Source: Capra hircus
Lineage: Eukaryota; Chordata; Mammalia; Artiodactyla; Bovidae
Reading direction: 5' to 3'
NCBI RefSeq assembly: GCF_001704415.2
Contig: NC_030817.1
Coordinates: 38,017,550 to 38,081,549, forward strand
DNA: 64,000 nucleotides
Both the position numbers and the translations under genes were made by a program. The notes under the pieces were generated by a model. The model saw only the letters and a program-made list of their open reading frames with translations, was not told the DNA's origin and did no database searches. Below, in pieces: positions 1-11,411 of the stretch (position 1 is its first letter; every line of letters begins with the position of its first letter).

Positions 1-325
1 TTCATTTTTTTTTAAAATAGCTGAGTAGGAATTCATCCAGTCTCCTTACCACTGTCTCATGCCACTCATCCATGTACACAGTGACCACAGAGATCTACAG
101 GCTTTCCCTAAGAAATCTACAGCTCAGTGACTTTGAAAGCGGTACCTAACCTCTCAGAGCCGCTGTTCTCACAGTCGTACTAATGAAGATTAATGACTTC
201 ATTAATGGATTGTTGTGGGGATTAAATTTCCTAACTTTAAGGCATATAAACACAGAGATGTTTAAGGAATGTTCTCTCCTTGATTCCCTGACTTTATTTC
301 TCTTTCCTGTCTTTCAACTTTAAGT

Positions 326-691
326 TCAGTACTTTCTGCGTAACTCTACCACATATTTCTTGTATCTCTCTGCAGCTTCAGTGGCACCTGGCTTCATGTC
401 TTGTGCACGTCCCAACTCCTCTCCTGAGGCCAAAGGTAGTCTCAGAAGGATGGGGCAAAGGACTGGGTTAGTTCTGGCTGGTAGTTGCTGAGGGTGGCCT
501 GAGGGTACCACATTTAAGGTGCCACACCAAAGATCAGAAATGATGGAGCCAAAGCTGTTTTCAGGTAATGGAGATGATGTAGATGCAGGAACAGGGGCAA
601 CTAGGCCATCAAAAGGTTTCAAACAAGTACCAGACACTCTTGATAAACACTTGTTATCATCACTAAGAAAAGCATGATTTAGGAAATTCAC
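326..691 (-). pseudogene. Unidentified 121-codon frame, possible gene fragment
   Basis: A minus-strand frame runs from an ATG at 691 to a stop at 326, product starting MNFLNHAFLSDDN and ending ERYKKYVVELRRKY. I do not recognise the family. The composition is protein-like (few low-complexity runs, mixed charge at the C-terminus), it is not a repeat I know, and AATAAA lies about 28 nt after the stop (plus-strand TTTATT at 293-298). It could be the last exon of a gene, a retrocopy fragment or chance. There is no visible splice or promoter support. Confidence 0.25.
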
Positions 692-1704
692 TAGAAACCA
701 CCCAGGTTACAACTTATATTTTTTTCATTAGATCATAACTTCTATCAGTTTTTATCTTTAAAAGTTCAGCTCTTACATCCAGAACAGTAAAAGAATATTT
801 TATGAAATCCCCAAATTCACTTTTGACTGTTTCAAGGCTCATGTCTATCACATTCATTACACAGATTTACCTTAACTATAAAAATCCTTTCCATATATTT
901 TAAACAGGAATCAAAACAAAATATTGAAGCCATTTTTAACACATAGAACAGCAATTTCTTTGCTGAAATCTTATTTCCATTTGTCAAGAGCTGTTGTTCC
1001 ATCGAGGGAAGCAAGCCTTATGTCCATGGCAGTGACTGTCTCATAAAGAAAACATAGAGAAGGGAGCCCTCTTTTCCACAGTGACAAGACTAAGGTTTGA
1101 ATTAATTCATTAAGTGAAGGATATTTATTTATGATTAACCAAACTTGGAGGATCATGTAGCAAATTTCCCAAAGAAAGTATTATCCTTCAGATATTCATT
1201 TGACATTTGAGGTCTCCTGTATTCATGGTTTCAGAAACAAATTTATGACTCCATGAATGGGCAAATTATCCTTCAGCTACATGGCTATGATTTATAAACA
1301 ACAACAACAACAAAATAACAATTTATTTCCTTAGTGGATTTCAGAGACAAGTTAAATGTTTAAAATAATTTTTTAAGGTGGCGAAACAATGAAAGGCATT
1401 ATTGCTAGTTATGTATATTTTAAAGGTAAGATACGCAGCTCCATTGCATAGCTGTGTGTTGCCTGGCCAGTGGCCACCACTGTGGTCAATTTGTTGCACA
1501 TCCATTTGGCTGCCTGACTGTCCCCCGCTGCTGTGGACCACTGCCCATGGCATTGTTGAACCACTCAGATGTGTCTGTATCAGAGTGAGGACTGAGTCCC
1601 GTGGTGCCTAACAAAGGCTTAGAGCAGGGGGAGGGACTGGAGGAGGATGTTCATAACAGTGTACGGATCACAAGACAATCATACACAAAAGTTTCACTTA
1701 ATTA
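692..1704. other. Unique sequence, no gene seen
   Basis: AT-rich with short overlapping frames on the minus strand (832-1156). A short (AAC)n run sits near 1300. No repeat family or exon is assigned. Confidence 0.5.
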
Positions 1705-1810
1705 CTATTAATAAGAGTAGCTAACATTTGCTGAGTGCATACTGAATGCCAGGCACTGGGTATTACTTGACTGAGTTCTCACAGAAACCCTATCAGTTAT
1801 CCTACAGTCA
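1705..1810 (+). repeat. MIR-type ancient SINE fragment
   Basis: Core phrase 'agtagctaacatttgctgag' followed by 'ccaggcactg' and a decayed 'ctcacagaaaccct' match the MIR core. Old and diverged. Confidence 0.65.
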
Positions 1811-2351
1811 TAAAGCAACAGCCCCTGCTCCTGTCTAGCCCTCACAAACTGAGGGTTTCCCACAGGCAGTACTGACCAGGAGGAAGAACTAAAGAGCCTG
1901 GAGTTTGGCTGGAATGGACTGCAGAGGCTCTGGCTTCCCAAGAAGCTACCTGGGAGGGGTTGGGATGGGGGTTGAGTAATACAATCCAGAAGTGTAGGGG
2001 AGTTCTGTCTGGGGATGGATAAAACGTAGCCCGTGAGAGACAGGAGATGAACGGAGTCAGCATTGCTCACTCCTCCTGTGTGATGGGCTGTTCTGAGAAA
2101 TAATGGCTTCATAAGTGCCCCCTCCCTGGAGACACGATGCCATGGTCAAGGAGCCAGCTTTGCGGTGAAGCTATGGCCATCTTGGTAACACATCCTTTAT
2201 GTTGTTTTCACTTTTTCCCTACCTCACTTCTTTTTTCTCTTACACTTTCTTCCTTAGAATTCCGCCCATCAACAAAGCTTCAGAACATAATCTTCTGCTT
2301 CAAGCGTTGTTTTCTTAGGACGCTGTGTTAAAAAGCACTGATATTAGAACT

Positions 2352-2483
2352 GTTTTGTTTATTTTTAAGAATCATTTGGTCACACCACATGGCACATGGG
2401 ATCTTAGTTCCCGACCAGGGATCAAACCTGTGCTCCCTGCGTTGGGAGCAGGGAGTCTTAACCACTGCCCTGCTAGAGAAGTC
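2352..2483 (-). repeat. CHR-type tRNA-derived SINE fragment
   Basis: Carries 'gggatcttagttcc', 'gaccagggatcaaacc' and 'cttaaccactg', the tRNA-derived head of artiodactyl CHR SINEs, in reverse orientation. Confidence 0.7.
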
Positions 2484-3488
2484 AGTGGCACTTCAGAGAA
2501 TCAGTGGGAACAGGGTGACTTTGGTAAGCCTCGCACGTGAAATGACATGCACGAGGACTTCCACTGTCTGGGGAGGAGTTTGGGGCCAAGGTGTCAGGGA
2601 AGGGGAGCAAGAGAAAAATGAGGTAACAACAAGCATCAGCTAGAACCAATGATCAAGTTTTGAGCTTCTTTAGAAAGGTGTGATTTTAGAAAAGAAAGTT
2701 CCATATTCGTGAAAAACTTAAAGAGACTATATTCCAGAACTGAGGGGGAAATGTGGCTGTAGAGCTGAAGAACAGGTTACTCTTTCTGTCCCTTTCTTCT
2801 CTGCCTCTGTGTAGTCTTTGGACCCCAAAGACCACCATCGGAAGTCTAAGTGATCACCATCAATAATGACTGCATCATTGGAAGGACATTTTCACAGAGG
2901 GTACTGGGAGGGGAAGTGATAGCCAAGGGTCTAAACAAGGCGTTGTTGATGGAGCAAGAGAACTTGACTTCTCTGGAGTTCTGCTTCTATATCTCTAATC
3001 CCAGGCAGTGTGGAGTAGAGGAAATAAACCCAGACTTTAGTTAGATGACCTGGGACTTTAAATCCTAACTCTGTCGCCTGCCGGTGACATCGGTTTTGTC
3101 CATAAGAAAACTGTGGTGATAATACCTCCCCCGCAAAGTGGCTGTGAGAATAAGGAGTAACATCCCATCTTTGCAGTGCCTGGGAGAAGGTGCTGAAGAA
3201 GAGGTGACTTATTTTTTCCTGTTTTAACATTCACTTACATATACAAGCATCATTTCAAAGCCTAGTTTTGTTTCTTCCCGAAACAGTTCCTCCTCCAGAC
3301 CTGTCTCTTTCCATCAGTAGCTGTCATTCTTTTAGACATCCAGACTAAACATCTGTCATATTGGATTTCTCCTCATTCTTCATCTGCCTATTTGTGACCA
3401 GTCACAAGATCCTACCCTTTTTCTTTCCTTCTACCATCCTTGTCTTATATCTCAGAATTTCCTACCAGGACAGTTGCTATTGTCTTCT
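2484..3488. other. Unique sequence, no gene seen
   Basis: Short open frames only, on both strands (for example 2931-3230 minus). No repeat or exon recognised. Confidence 0.5.
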
Positions 3489-3685
3489 TAGTTCAGTTCA
3501 GTTCAGTTGCTCAGTCATGTCCAACTCTTTGCAACCCCATGGACTGCAGCATGCCAGGCTTCCCTGTCCATCACCAACTCCCGGAGCTTGCTCAAACTCA
3601 TGTCCATCTTCAACTCCCGGAGCTTGCTAAAATTTCATGTCCATCACCAACTCCCGGAGCTTGCTAAAATTTCATGTCCATCATG
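3489..3685 (-). repeat. BovB LINE 3' fragment with 9-bp target duplication
   Basis: Starts with (GTTCA)n then 'gttgctcagtcatgtcc', the reverse complement of a BovB 3' end. It is flanked by ttgtcttct at 3480-3488 and 3686-3694. The distal part carries an internal triplication. Confidence 0.85.
3566..3675. repeat. 36/37-bp unit repeated three times inside BovB
   Basis: Units at 3566-3601, 3602-3638 and 3639-3675, each built on 'caactcccggagcttgct'. Units 2 and 3 share 'aaaatttcat' and differ by two bases, so unit 3 or 2 is the most recent copy. Confidence 0.9.
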
Positions 3686-3969
3686 TTGTCTTCTGGCTGG
3701 TCTCAAATACCATTTTACTATGGCCACTTCTTTGTGCTACAGTCTTCATGGATCCTTGTTAGCTATGGAATGAAGTCTGAATTCTTATATTTATTAAAAC
3801 CTTTCACAATATGGTCATATGGTTGCTGGACTGAGCAAATAAAAATACAAGGAGCCCAGTTTTTAGGTGAACAATCAATTTGAGGAGTTAAAGTATATCA
3901 CATACAATTATTGGGGATGTATTTATACTAATAAGACTTTTTTGCTGTTTATCTGAAATTTAAAAGAAA

Positions 3970-4470
3970 TCAGTTCAGTTTAGTCACTCAATGGTGTCTG
4001 ACTCTGCGGCCCCATGGACTGCAGCATGCCAGGCTTCTCTGTTCATCACCAACTCCGGGAGCTTGCTCAAACTCATGTCCATTGAGTCCGTGATGCCATC
4101 CAACCATCTCATCCTCTGTCGTCCCCTTCTCCTCCTGCCTTCAATCTTTCTCAGCATTAGGGCCTTTTCCAATGAGTCAGTTCTTCACATCAGTGGCCAA
4201 AGTATTGGAGTTTCAGCTTCAGCATCAGTCCTTCCAATGAATGTGCAGGACTGATTTCCTTTAGGAATGACTGGTTTGATCTTCTTGCAGTCCAAGGGAC
4301 TCTCAAGTTCAAAAGCATCAATTCTTCGGCTGTCAGCCTTCTTAACGGTCCAGCTCTCACATCCATACATGACTACTAGAAAAACCATCGTTTTGACTAT
4401 ACAGACCTTTTTCAGGAAAGTAATGTCTCTGCTTTTCAGTATGCTGTCTTGTTTGTCATAGCTTTTCTTC
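3970..4470 (-). repeat. BovB LINE 3' fragment
   Basis: About 500 bp of BovB in reverse orientation, from the 3' tail through the region coding the C-terminus of the ORF (minus strand reads ...[13 protein letters not shown]...). Frames are broken. Confidence 0.9.
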
Positions 4471-4477
4471 AAAAGAA

Positions 4478-4643
4478 ATAAATTTATTTATTTGGCTTTA
4501 GTTGAGGCATGTGGGATCTTTAGTTGCATCATATGAACTCTTAGTTGGGGCATGTGGGACCTAGTTCCCTGACTAGGAATTGAACCTGGGCCCCATGCGC
4601 TGGGAACTTGGAGTCTTAGCCACTGCACCACCAGGGAGGTCCT
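4478..4643 (-). repeat. CHR-type SINE
   Basis: Contains 'tttatttggctttagttg', 'ccctgactaggaattgaacc' and the terminal 'accaccagggaggtcc'. It adjoins the BovB fragment before it. Confidence 0.75.
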
Positions 4644-4644
4644 G

Positions 4645-4651
4645 AGATATA

Positions 4652-4682
<31 letters not shown>
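4645..4682. repeat. (AT)n plus T-run simple repeat
   Basis: About 11 AT units at 4647-4668 followed by a T-run of about 14. Confidence 0.9.
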
Positions 4683-4689
4683 AAATGAG

Positions 4690-5430
4690 AGAACATCTGC
4701 CGTCCTCTTTCAATCCCCAACCCTCAATCTTCTCTTTCATTTCGTTTGCTTTCCTCCCCAGCATGGAGGCAGTGAGGTGGAGGCATGGTGGGAGTAAGTG
4801 GCATGGTGGTGACGTGGCAGCTGTCCTGCACCCCAGGACACACACACCAAAGTGGAGAGGAAGGCACTGAGCAGAGCACTTTGGTGTTGTGCCTAGTGAT
4901 GTCCAAGAGCAAGGTGAGGAGGCAAACAACAGGGCTGGGAGGCTGTTTACATTGAGCAAATCAGAAAGTTGATTGAACAAATAATATATTTTGGATTATG
5001 AGAGCCAGACTTCTCACCATTGGAGAAGGAAACATGGAAAGAGGCAAGGTTCAAAAGAACCCCGAGGTGTTGTATTGGTGTTGGAAGTGTTGGTATGAAT
5101 TCATAGAAACACACCTACTTACATTCATAGACTTCCCAGCTCTGTCTTCTGAAAAAAATCTGGAAGCAGTGATGCCCTAGTAGCAGCAATAAGCACATCT
5201 AGTAGCCAGATCTTGTTTTCCAAATACCATCCTTCTCTAACATACTAGGAGTCCTTGAAAAAAATGGCTGATTCCAGGGGTGGGGCAGGGAATATACAAG
5301 ATGGTACTGAATCATGAGAGAATATGAAGTGTTTGTATTTGATATTGCTAGAGTTGAGGTCAATGTGAAACTTGTACATGTGTATATGTGTGTGAAATAG
5401 TCATGAAGCGTAGTTTTAGCTCTTTTATTT
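4690..5430. other. Unique sequence, no gene seen
   Basis: Only short frames on both strands. No convincing repeat or exon. Confidence 0.5.
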
Positions 5431-6010
5431 AGGCTGTTGATTAATTTTGAATTAATTTTTGAGATATTTTACAAAGTAGGAGTGTGGGTATATCCAGTTG
5501 TCCCAGCATTATTTATGAAAGAAATTATTCTTTCCTTGTTGAATCGTCTTGGCATCTTTTGGCCATAGATGTATGGGTTTATTTCTGGACTCTCAGTTAT
5601 ATTGTTGGTCTATATATCTGTCCTTATGCCAGGACCACACTGTTTTAGGTTAGGTGGCGCTAGTGGTAAAGAACCCACCTGCCAGTGCAGGAGATACAAG
5701 AGACGCAGGTTGGATACCTAGGTCAGGAAGATCCCCTGGAGAAGGAAATGGCAACTCACTCCAGGATTCTTGCCTGGAGAATCCCATAGACAGAGGAGCC
5801 TGGCAGGCTACAGTCCATAGTGTCGCACAGAATCAGACATGACTGAAGTGACTTAGCATATAGCCATATAGTAAGTTTGGAAATTGGGAGTGAGATCTCC
5901 AACTTTGTTCTTCTCTCTCAATATTGTTTTGGCTGATCAAGGCTCCTTGCATTTCCCTATGAATTTTATAAGATTGGCTTTCCATTTCTTTAAGCAATTT
6001 CTGTTGTTGG
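5430..6010 (-). repeat. L1 fragment split by a SINE
   Basis: Antisense L1 ORF2/3' sequence: 'gccatagatgtatgggttta', 'ttatgccaggaccacactgt', then after the SINE 'agtaagtttggaaattggga' and 'tgttttggctgatcaaggct'. The two halves are contiguous in L1, so the SINE inserted later. Confidence 0.7.
5646..5866 (+). repeat. Bov-tA SINE inside L1
   Basis: Forward copy: 'ggtaaagaacccacctgcc' head, 'agatcccctggagaaggaaa' body, end 'gactgaagtgacttagca'. Confidence 0.85.
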
Positions 6011-6484
6011 GTTTTTGTTGTTGTTGTTGTTTTCCTCCCTCATTTTGTTGCACTCTGGATAAAAAATAGGATTGCTGTAGGCTCACCCAACTTCTTTTTT
6101 TATTTCACTTCTGCTGTTCTCAAAATGTGTAAATAAGTAAGTTTTCAGGTTTAGTTATTAAATTTTTTTCATCTATTCCATGTCAAAATGTGTATTTCTT
6201 ATCATATAAATAGTTCCATAAATTTTGCCTTTTTCATGAAGCCTTCCCAAATTGATTATTGGGAAGGAAAAAACAAAACAAAACAAATTCCCTCCCTTCT
6301 TTTATTTTTTCCCTCTCTTCTCCTAATACATTTGGACATGAGAATCCTGCTATTCTTGCTTCAGAATTATTCCAAAATATGTTCACTCTTGCTTTAATGA
6401 AAATGTACTAAAAATCATAGAATTTAGAGTTGGAGGGGACCTTAGGAATATAATGCAGATTCCTAGTTAAACGGAGTTGAATGA

Positions 6485-6700
6485 GTAAGTGAGTGAAGTC
6501 GCTCAGTCATGTCAGACTCTTCGCGACCCCATGGACTGTAGCCTACCAAGCTCCTCTGTCCATGGGATTTTCCAGGCAATAGTACTGGAGTGGATTGCCA
6601 TTTCCTTCTCCAGGGAGATCATCTTCCCAACCTAGGGATTGAACCTGGGTCTCCCGCATTGTAGACAGACGCTTTACCATCTGGGCCACCAGGGAAGTCA
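6485..6700 (-). repeat. Bov-tA SINE with target duplication
   Basis: Reverse copy from 'agtcgctcagtcatgtcag' to 'gccaccagggaagtca'. Flanked by gagttgaatga (6474-6484) and gagttggatga (6701-6711). Confidence 0.92.
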
Positions 6701-6929
6701 GAGTTGGATGAACACTATTCATTTATCTCTGCTGCCTATCCCAAGTCTTCTAAAAGCACAGTAACTTAAAAATGTATAGACCCACAAGACAAAGAACCTG
6801 GGTAAGCAGATGACAGCAACCACATTTTGTGGAAACTGACTTAGCAGAGTAATGATCCTCTAAGCTATTAGTGGAGGAAGCCATAGTAAACCAATTTTTA
6901 TTTTAATTAATTCATTAATTTTAGTTATT

Positions 6930-7163
6930 TAGATTTACGATGTAAAAGTTTTGGTTGTGCTGGGTCTTCATTCTTGCGCTCAGGTTTTCTCTAGGTGTGG
7001 CGAGTCGGGCCTGCTGTTCGTTGTGGGTCATAGGCTCTAGAGCGTGGCTCAGTAGCTGCAGCATATGCTTTGTTGCTCCGCGGCATGTGGAATCTTCCCA
7101 GACCGGGGGTTGAAACTGTGTCCTCTCATTGGCAGGTGGATTCTTACAACCAGGGAAGTTTTT
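6930..7163 (-). repeat. CHR-2-type SINE
   Basis: 'gctgggtcttcattcttgcg', 'ggctctagagcg', 'ttgctccgcggcatgtgg' and 'ggcaggtggattctta' in consensus order. Diverged. Confidence 0.8.
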
Positions 7164-7487
7164 AGAACCCCTAGGAAAGATTAGGTGGTGGCAGTACCAG
7201 ATGTCCCTGAAAGAGAGAGTGTGAGTGAAACAAACAAAAAGCGTAGCTAGTACAGGAATACCGTACTGAAAATGGGAACTAAGTTAATGTCAGTGTTAGA
7301 TGGTGATGTCTCAGCCCCCTTCTGCCACTCAAGTCTGAGAACGGGGCAACCAGGCCTGCTCCACACTCTCCTTGACCCACAGGCACCTGGATAATTCCTC
7401 AGCGGGAAAACTTTTGAGTCCAAGAAAGGCAGAACCCTGCAATCCTATATGATCAGCCTACACTGACAAGCCCAGCCTCCTACCCTG

Positions 7488-7552
7488 CCTTGCTCGGCTC
7501 CGGTCTCCTTGCTCGGCTCCGGTCTCCTTGCTCCGCTCCGGTCTCCTTGCTC
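7488..7552. repeat. 19-bp minisatellite, 3.4 copies
   Basis: Units at 7488-7506, 7507-7525 and 7526-7544 of ccttgctcggctccggtct. The third has one substitution, and a partial fourth follows. Confidence 0.95.
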
Positions 7553-8600
7553 CTCTTATACAGCCCAGGCTCACCCTCAGTCAAGGAAAGCCCCAGTGTG
7601 AATGACAGACACCAAAAGAGACCCAGAAGACGTTAAGGCCATGAAACTGGCGGGAAAACGTGCTTTAAAAAATTCTATTATCTGTCCTTGCAGATATCTT
7701 GTCCCCTCAAAGAAAAAAGACCTTTAAAAGGAACTTTCAGAAGAAGAAAGACTCTTATAAATTGAAAATACTGTGGTAGAAGTGAAAAATTCAACAGAAA
7801 GGAAGGAAAATAAGATAGAGACCTCTGATAACTGAAACCATCTGTACCCACACAGCTTACTGTTTACAGTAAGTATTTATTTTTTGTTTCATTCCACTCA
7901 TTACAAGTATAATTTTATAATTACAGGGAACTTTTTCAGGAGGCAATGAAAAGTATAAATGATATTGTTTGTTCCAGGAGTTTCCTCCCTGCAAACCCAT
8001 GTAAATGCTGAGCTTACCTATAGATAGCATCAAGCAACAGTTTACTCCTCTAGACTCTTTGAAACCTGCATCTCAAAACCCTTCCTAGCTGGGACCCCCA
8101 ACCCCAAACTGTTAACCCTTGTCCAATCCTAATCAAGCCCTGGCATTGACGGACCTGCCTTAAACCAGATTGCAGAATCTCAGGAATACCTCAGGGGGCT
8201 AAGACTCCATCAATTTGTGCTCTCCCTTCCTTCAGTAAGGATAAACTCAGCTTTGTCAAAGGTTGTTTTGGGAGATATTTTGCTAGAGCCAAACACATCA
8301 CCTCTAAAAAAACATAGTACAAAAGAAAAAAGAGAAAGGATGGAAATGGGACGAAAAGGATAAGAAAGTTAAAAGCCAGTTCAAGAGATCCAACATCCAA
8401 ATTATGAGAAATCTCAAAAGAGAAAATGATGGGGAGAAAAATATAAAACAAATAATTCAAGAAAATGCCCTAGAAATGAAACATGTACATTTCCAGAAGG
8501 TATGATGGATCAAAGGAATTTTATTCCAAATTTAGAACCATTGTTAAATTTCGGAAAAGGAGACAATCAGAAAATGAAGGTGGGGTAGTTGCTTGCTTGC
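7553..8600. other. Unique sequence, no gene seen
   Basis: Contains an 89-codon minus-strand frame at 8191-8460 rich in Phe and Leu, with no recognisable domain. No repeat identified. Confidence 0.5.
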
Positions 8601-8615
8601 AGATTAATACTATTG

Positions 8616-8631
8616 CCACCAGATGGCAGTA
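8616..8631 (+). promoter_or_regulatory. Candidate CTCF-binding motif
   Basis: CCACCAGATGGCAGTA fits the CTCF core degenerate pattern CCASYAGRKGGCRSYV at every position as I recall that pattern. It sits in non-repeat sequence. Binding is inferred from the motif only. Confidence 0.5.
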
Positions 8632-8914
8632 GTGCCTCTAAAGGTTTAATTTTTTTTTTTTTCTTCACAAACTATCATCTCTTTCCACAGCATTAGAAAG
8701 AGGTAGGCTTAGTTTGGAGTCTTTCAGAACTGTGATTTCTTCCTAAAAGAATCTGCTAAAAGGTTACCATGCAATCAGCCTGAAGGAAGAAAAAAGTCTC
8801 AGTTTTCATTGAGGAATGGCTCATGCGGCTCTGAAGGGGAAAAAAGACCCTTAAGAGAATGGATTCCAAGCCTTACTTGTCTGTCTTCTGTCTATGCAGG
8901 GATTACAAAGCATT

Positions 8915-9080
8915 CATTTATTCTCTCAAGTTTTATTGATGCCTACTATGTGCCAGGTACTGAGGTAGGCACCAGGAATACCACAGTTTTTTAAAAAAAC
9001 AAAACAGATCGGGTCTTTGTCCTCATAGAGCTTGCGTTCTGAGGGGAGAAATATCTAATAAACAATTCAAGTTAAATCAT
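8915..9080 (+). repeat. L2/MIR-type ancient repeat
   Basis: 'ttgatgcctactatgtgcca', 'ggtaggcaccaggaata', 'cctcatagagcttgcgttct', then an 'aataaacaa' stretch follow the order of an L2 3' end. Confidence 0.65.
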
Positions 9081-9849
9081 ACATGTATCTGAGGAATTTG
9101 ACAGAGGTCAGGGTAGAAGCAAGCACAGCAGCTAGGAAGATATTGCAGTTGTCTGGGTGGGAGATACCGGTCACTTGGGTTGTGGTGATGGCAGGAGACA
9201 GAAAAGTAAGTGAGTTTAAGATATATTGGAGGGTAGAGTTGATGGGACTTGGTCGTGGTCTGGACTTGGCCGTATGTCAACGTGTGGCTTGGCTGGGTGG
9301 ATGGGTTGCCATTTTCTCAGGTGGAGAAAGCGTGGAGAGAAAGACGTTTTGGAGGAGGGGATGGTGGTTAGAATCAAGAATTCATTGAGGAATATTTGTT
9401 AAATTAGTCTTTCTCCTCAGGCACTCATATTCTGGTGGATGTCCCTGATCTAGGCTAGGATGGGCTTTGCTCTGATTCCTGCCCAATAGAATGGCTTGGT
9501 CTGGCATATTTGTTTTAAATTGCCTCACAGTTGGCATGTATTAAGTTAAAAATTGCTCTAACTCAGTCCCCCATGGAGCAAGAGCAAAATCAGCTGAAAT
9601 TTGCAGTGGGTTGTTTTTTTCCCCCATGAGTTAGGCATTTGCGTTCAAAGAAAACAGGCCAGAACATCTTTTAGATTTTACTTTTTGTACTCTGTTCAGA
9701 AATGGTGCGCAATCTCAAAGACAACCAGCTTCTAGAAAATGCAAGGCGTTCTGCTGGGTCCTTGAGCTAGTATGTACAGGTAAGTTCCTGAGTGTGATTC
9801 TGGGATTTCAGAGGTGTAAAAGGCTTCCTTTGACTCTGAGGATAGAGAC
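9081..9849. other. Unique sequence, no gene seen
   Basis: A 101-codon plus-strand frame (9083-9388) runs out of the ancient repeat. It has no domain and is probably fortuitous. Confidence 0.5.
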
Positions 9850-9920
9850 CTTTGTCTTATTTGTCCCCAGCATAGTGCCTGATACATATGTACTCAGCAA
9901 ATACGTGTTGAATTGAAGCC
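9850..9920 (-). repeat. L2/MIR-type 3' end
   Basis: 'cagcatagtgcctgatacat' followed by 'ctcagcaaatacgtgttgaa', the familiar tail of L2/MIR elements. Confidence 0.6.
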
Positions 9921-10294
9921 ACTCCATCTGGATTTTTTCCTAAGCCTCCAAACCCTAGTTGAACTCGCTACAAGACTTGAAATAGCTCAGATTATTTGTT
10001 TCCCAAAAAGCTATTACATGGGAGGATGTGCCTCTCCAGACTCATTATGGCTTAGGACCACATCAACAGGTGTTAGGAAAAGACACATCTCCTTCCTTGT
10101 TCCTATAACCTCCCTCCATGGGAATATTTTGCCATCATCAATGCAGTGTTAAGACAGAATTTTAAAATCAACTTAGCCCTGACCATCAGTGTTTTCATTT
10201 CTAACCTGGAGGTTGAGTAGTTCTGTACTGTGTCCAGAGTCAGAAGTTACCTCGGTTCCCTTCTCTGATTCACTCTTTGCACCTTTGTTTTTTG

Positions 10295-10507
10295 TTTTGT
10301 TTTTAGTGTTTATTTATTTATTTGTGGCTGCATTACGTCTTAGTTTCGGCACAAGGGCTCTTCATTGTGGCGCGCAGGCTCAGTAGTTGTGGCTCAAAGA
10401 CTTAGTTGCCCTCTGGCACAGGAGATCTTAGTTCCTTGACCAGGGTTCGAATCATGTCCCTTGCATTGCAAGGTGGATTCTTAACCACTGGACCACCAGG
10501 GAAGTCC
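10295..10507 (-). repeat. CHR-type SINE
   Basis: 'tttatttgtggctgcattac', 'ctcagtagttgtggctc', 'gaccagggttcgaatc' and 'aaccactggaccaccaggg' in order. Confidence 0.85.
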
Positions 10508-10525
10508 CCATGCTTTCCTACAGGT

Positions 10526-10912
10526 TCAATTCAGTTCAGTTCAGTTCAGTTGCTCCGTTGTGTCCGACTCTTTGCGACCCCGTGAATTGCAGCACGCCAG
10601 GCCTCCCTGTCCATCACCAATTCCCGGAGTTCACTCAGACTCACGTCCACCAAGTCAGTGATGGCATCCAGCCATCTCATCCTTGGTCGTCCCCTTCTCC
10701 TCCTGCCCCCAATCCCTCCCAGCATCAGAGTCTTTTCCAATGAGTCAACTCTTCCCACAAGGTGGCCAAAGTACTGGAGTTTCAGCTTCAGCATCATTCC
10801 CTCCAAAGAAATCCCAGGGCTGATCTCCTTCAGAATGGACTGGTTGGATCTCCTTGCAGTCCAAGGGACTCTCAAGAATCTTCTCCAACACCACAGTTCA
10901 AAAGCATCATAC
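10526..10912 (-). repeat. BovB LINE 3' fragment
   Basis: Starts with four GTTCA-type tail units, then a near-consensus 3' end. The minus strand codes an uninterrupted ORF2 C-terminus (10546-10875: ...[18 protein letters not shown]...). 5'-truncated at about 10,912. Confidence 0.93.
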
Positions 10913-11117
10913 AGTTTAGAACAGAACAGTGCTTTTTAGACTTGTGAACGTGAAGGAGCAGCCTAGGACAGCTTTAACTCCCCTCACCAATTTGCAGAAA
11001 ACCTACAACCCCCTCCAGAATCATAATTCATATGTAAAAACAAAAAAAGTTTATAAATTATACATAAGAGCATCCTCAGAAAACACATGTTGTTTTTATT
11101 GTTATGTAACTTGCATT

Positions 11118-11401
11118 TGCAAAGAAGGCAATGACAACCCACTCCAGTACTCTTGCCTGGAAAATCCCATGGACGGAGGAGCCTGGTAGGCTGCAGTCCA
11201 TGGGGTCGCGAAGAGTCAGACACGACTGAGTGACTTCCCTTTCACTTTTCACTTTCATGCATTGGAGAAGGAAATGGCAGCCCACTCCAGTGTTCTTGCC
11301 TGGAGAATCCCAAGGATGGCGGAGCCTGGTGGGCTGCCATCTATGGAGTCACACAGAGTCAGACACTACTGAAGTGACTTAGCAGCAGCAACAGCAGCAG
11401 C
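11118..11401 (+). repeat. Bov-A2 dimeric SINE with target duplication
   Basis: Two BovA monomers joined by 'cacttttcactttcatgcat', ending in a (CAG)n-type tail. Flanked by aacttgcatt at 11108-11117 and 11402-11411. Confidence 0.95.
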
Positions 11402-11411
11402 AACTTGCATT

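Noticed and set aside
7488..7552. CRISPR-like array
   Set aside because: The repeats are head-to-tail without spacers, in a mammalian genome; this is a minisatellite.
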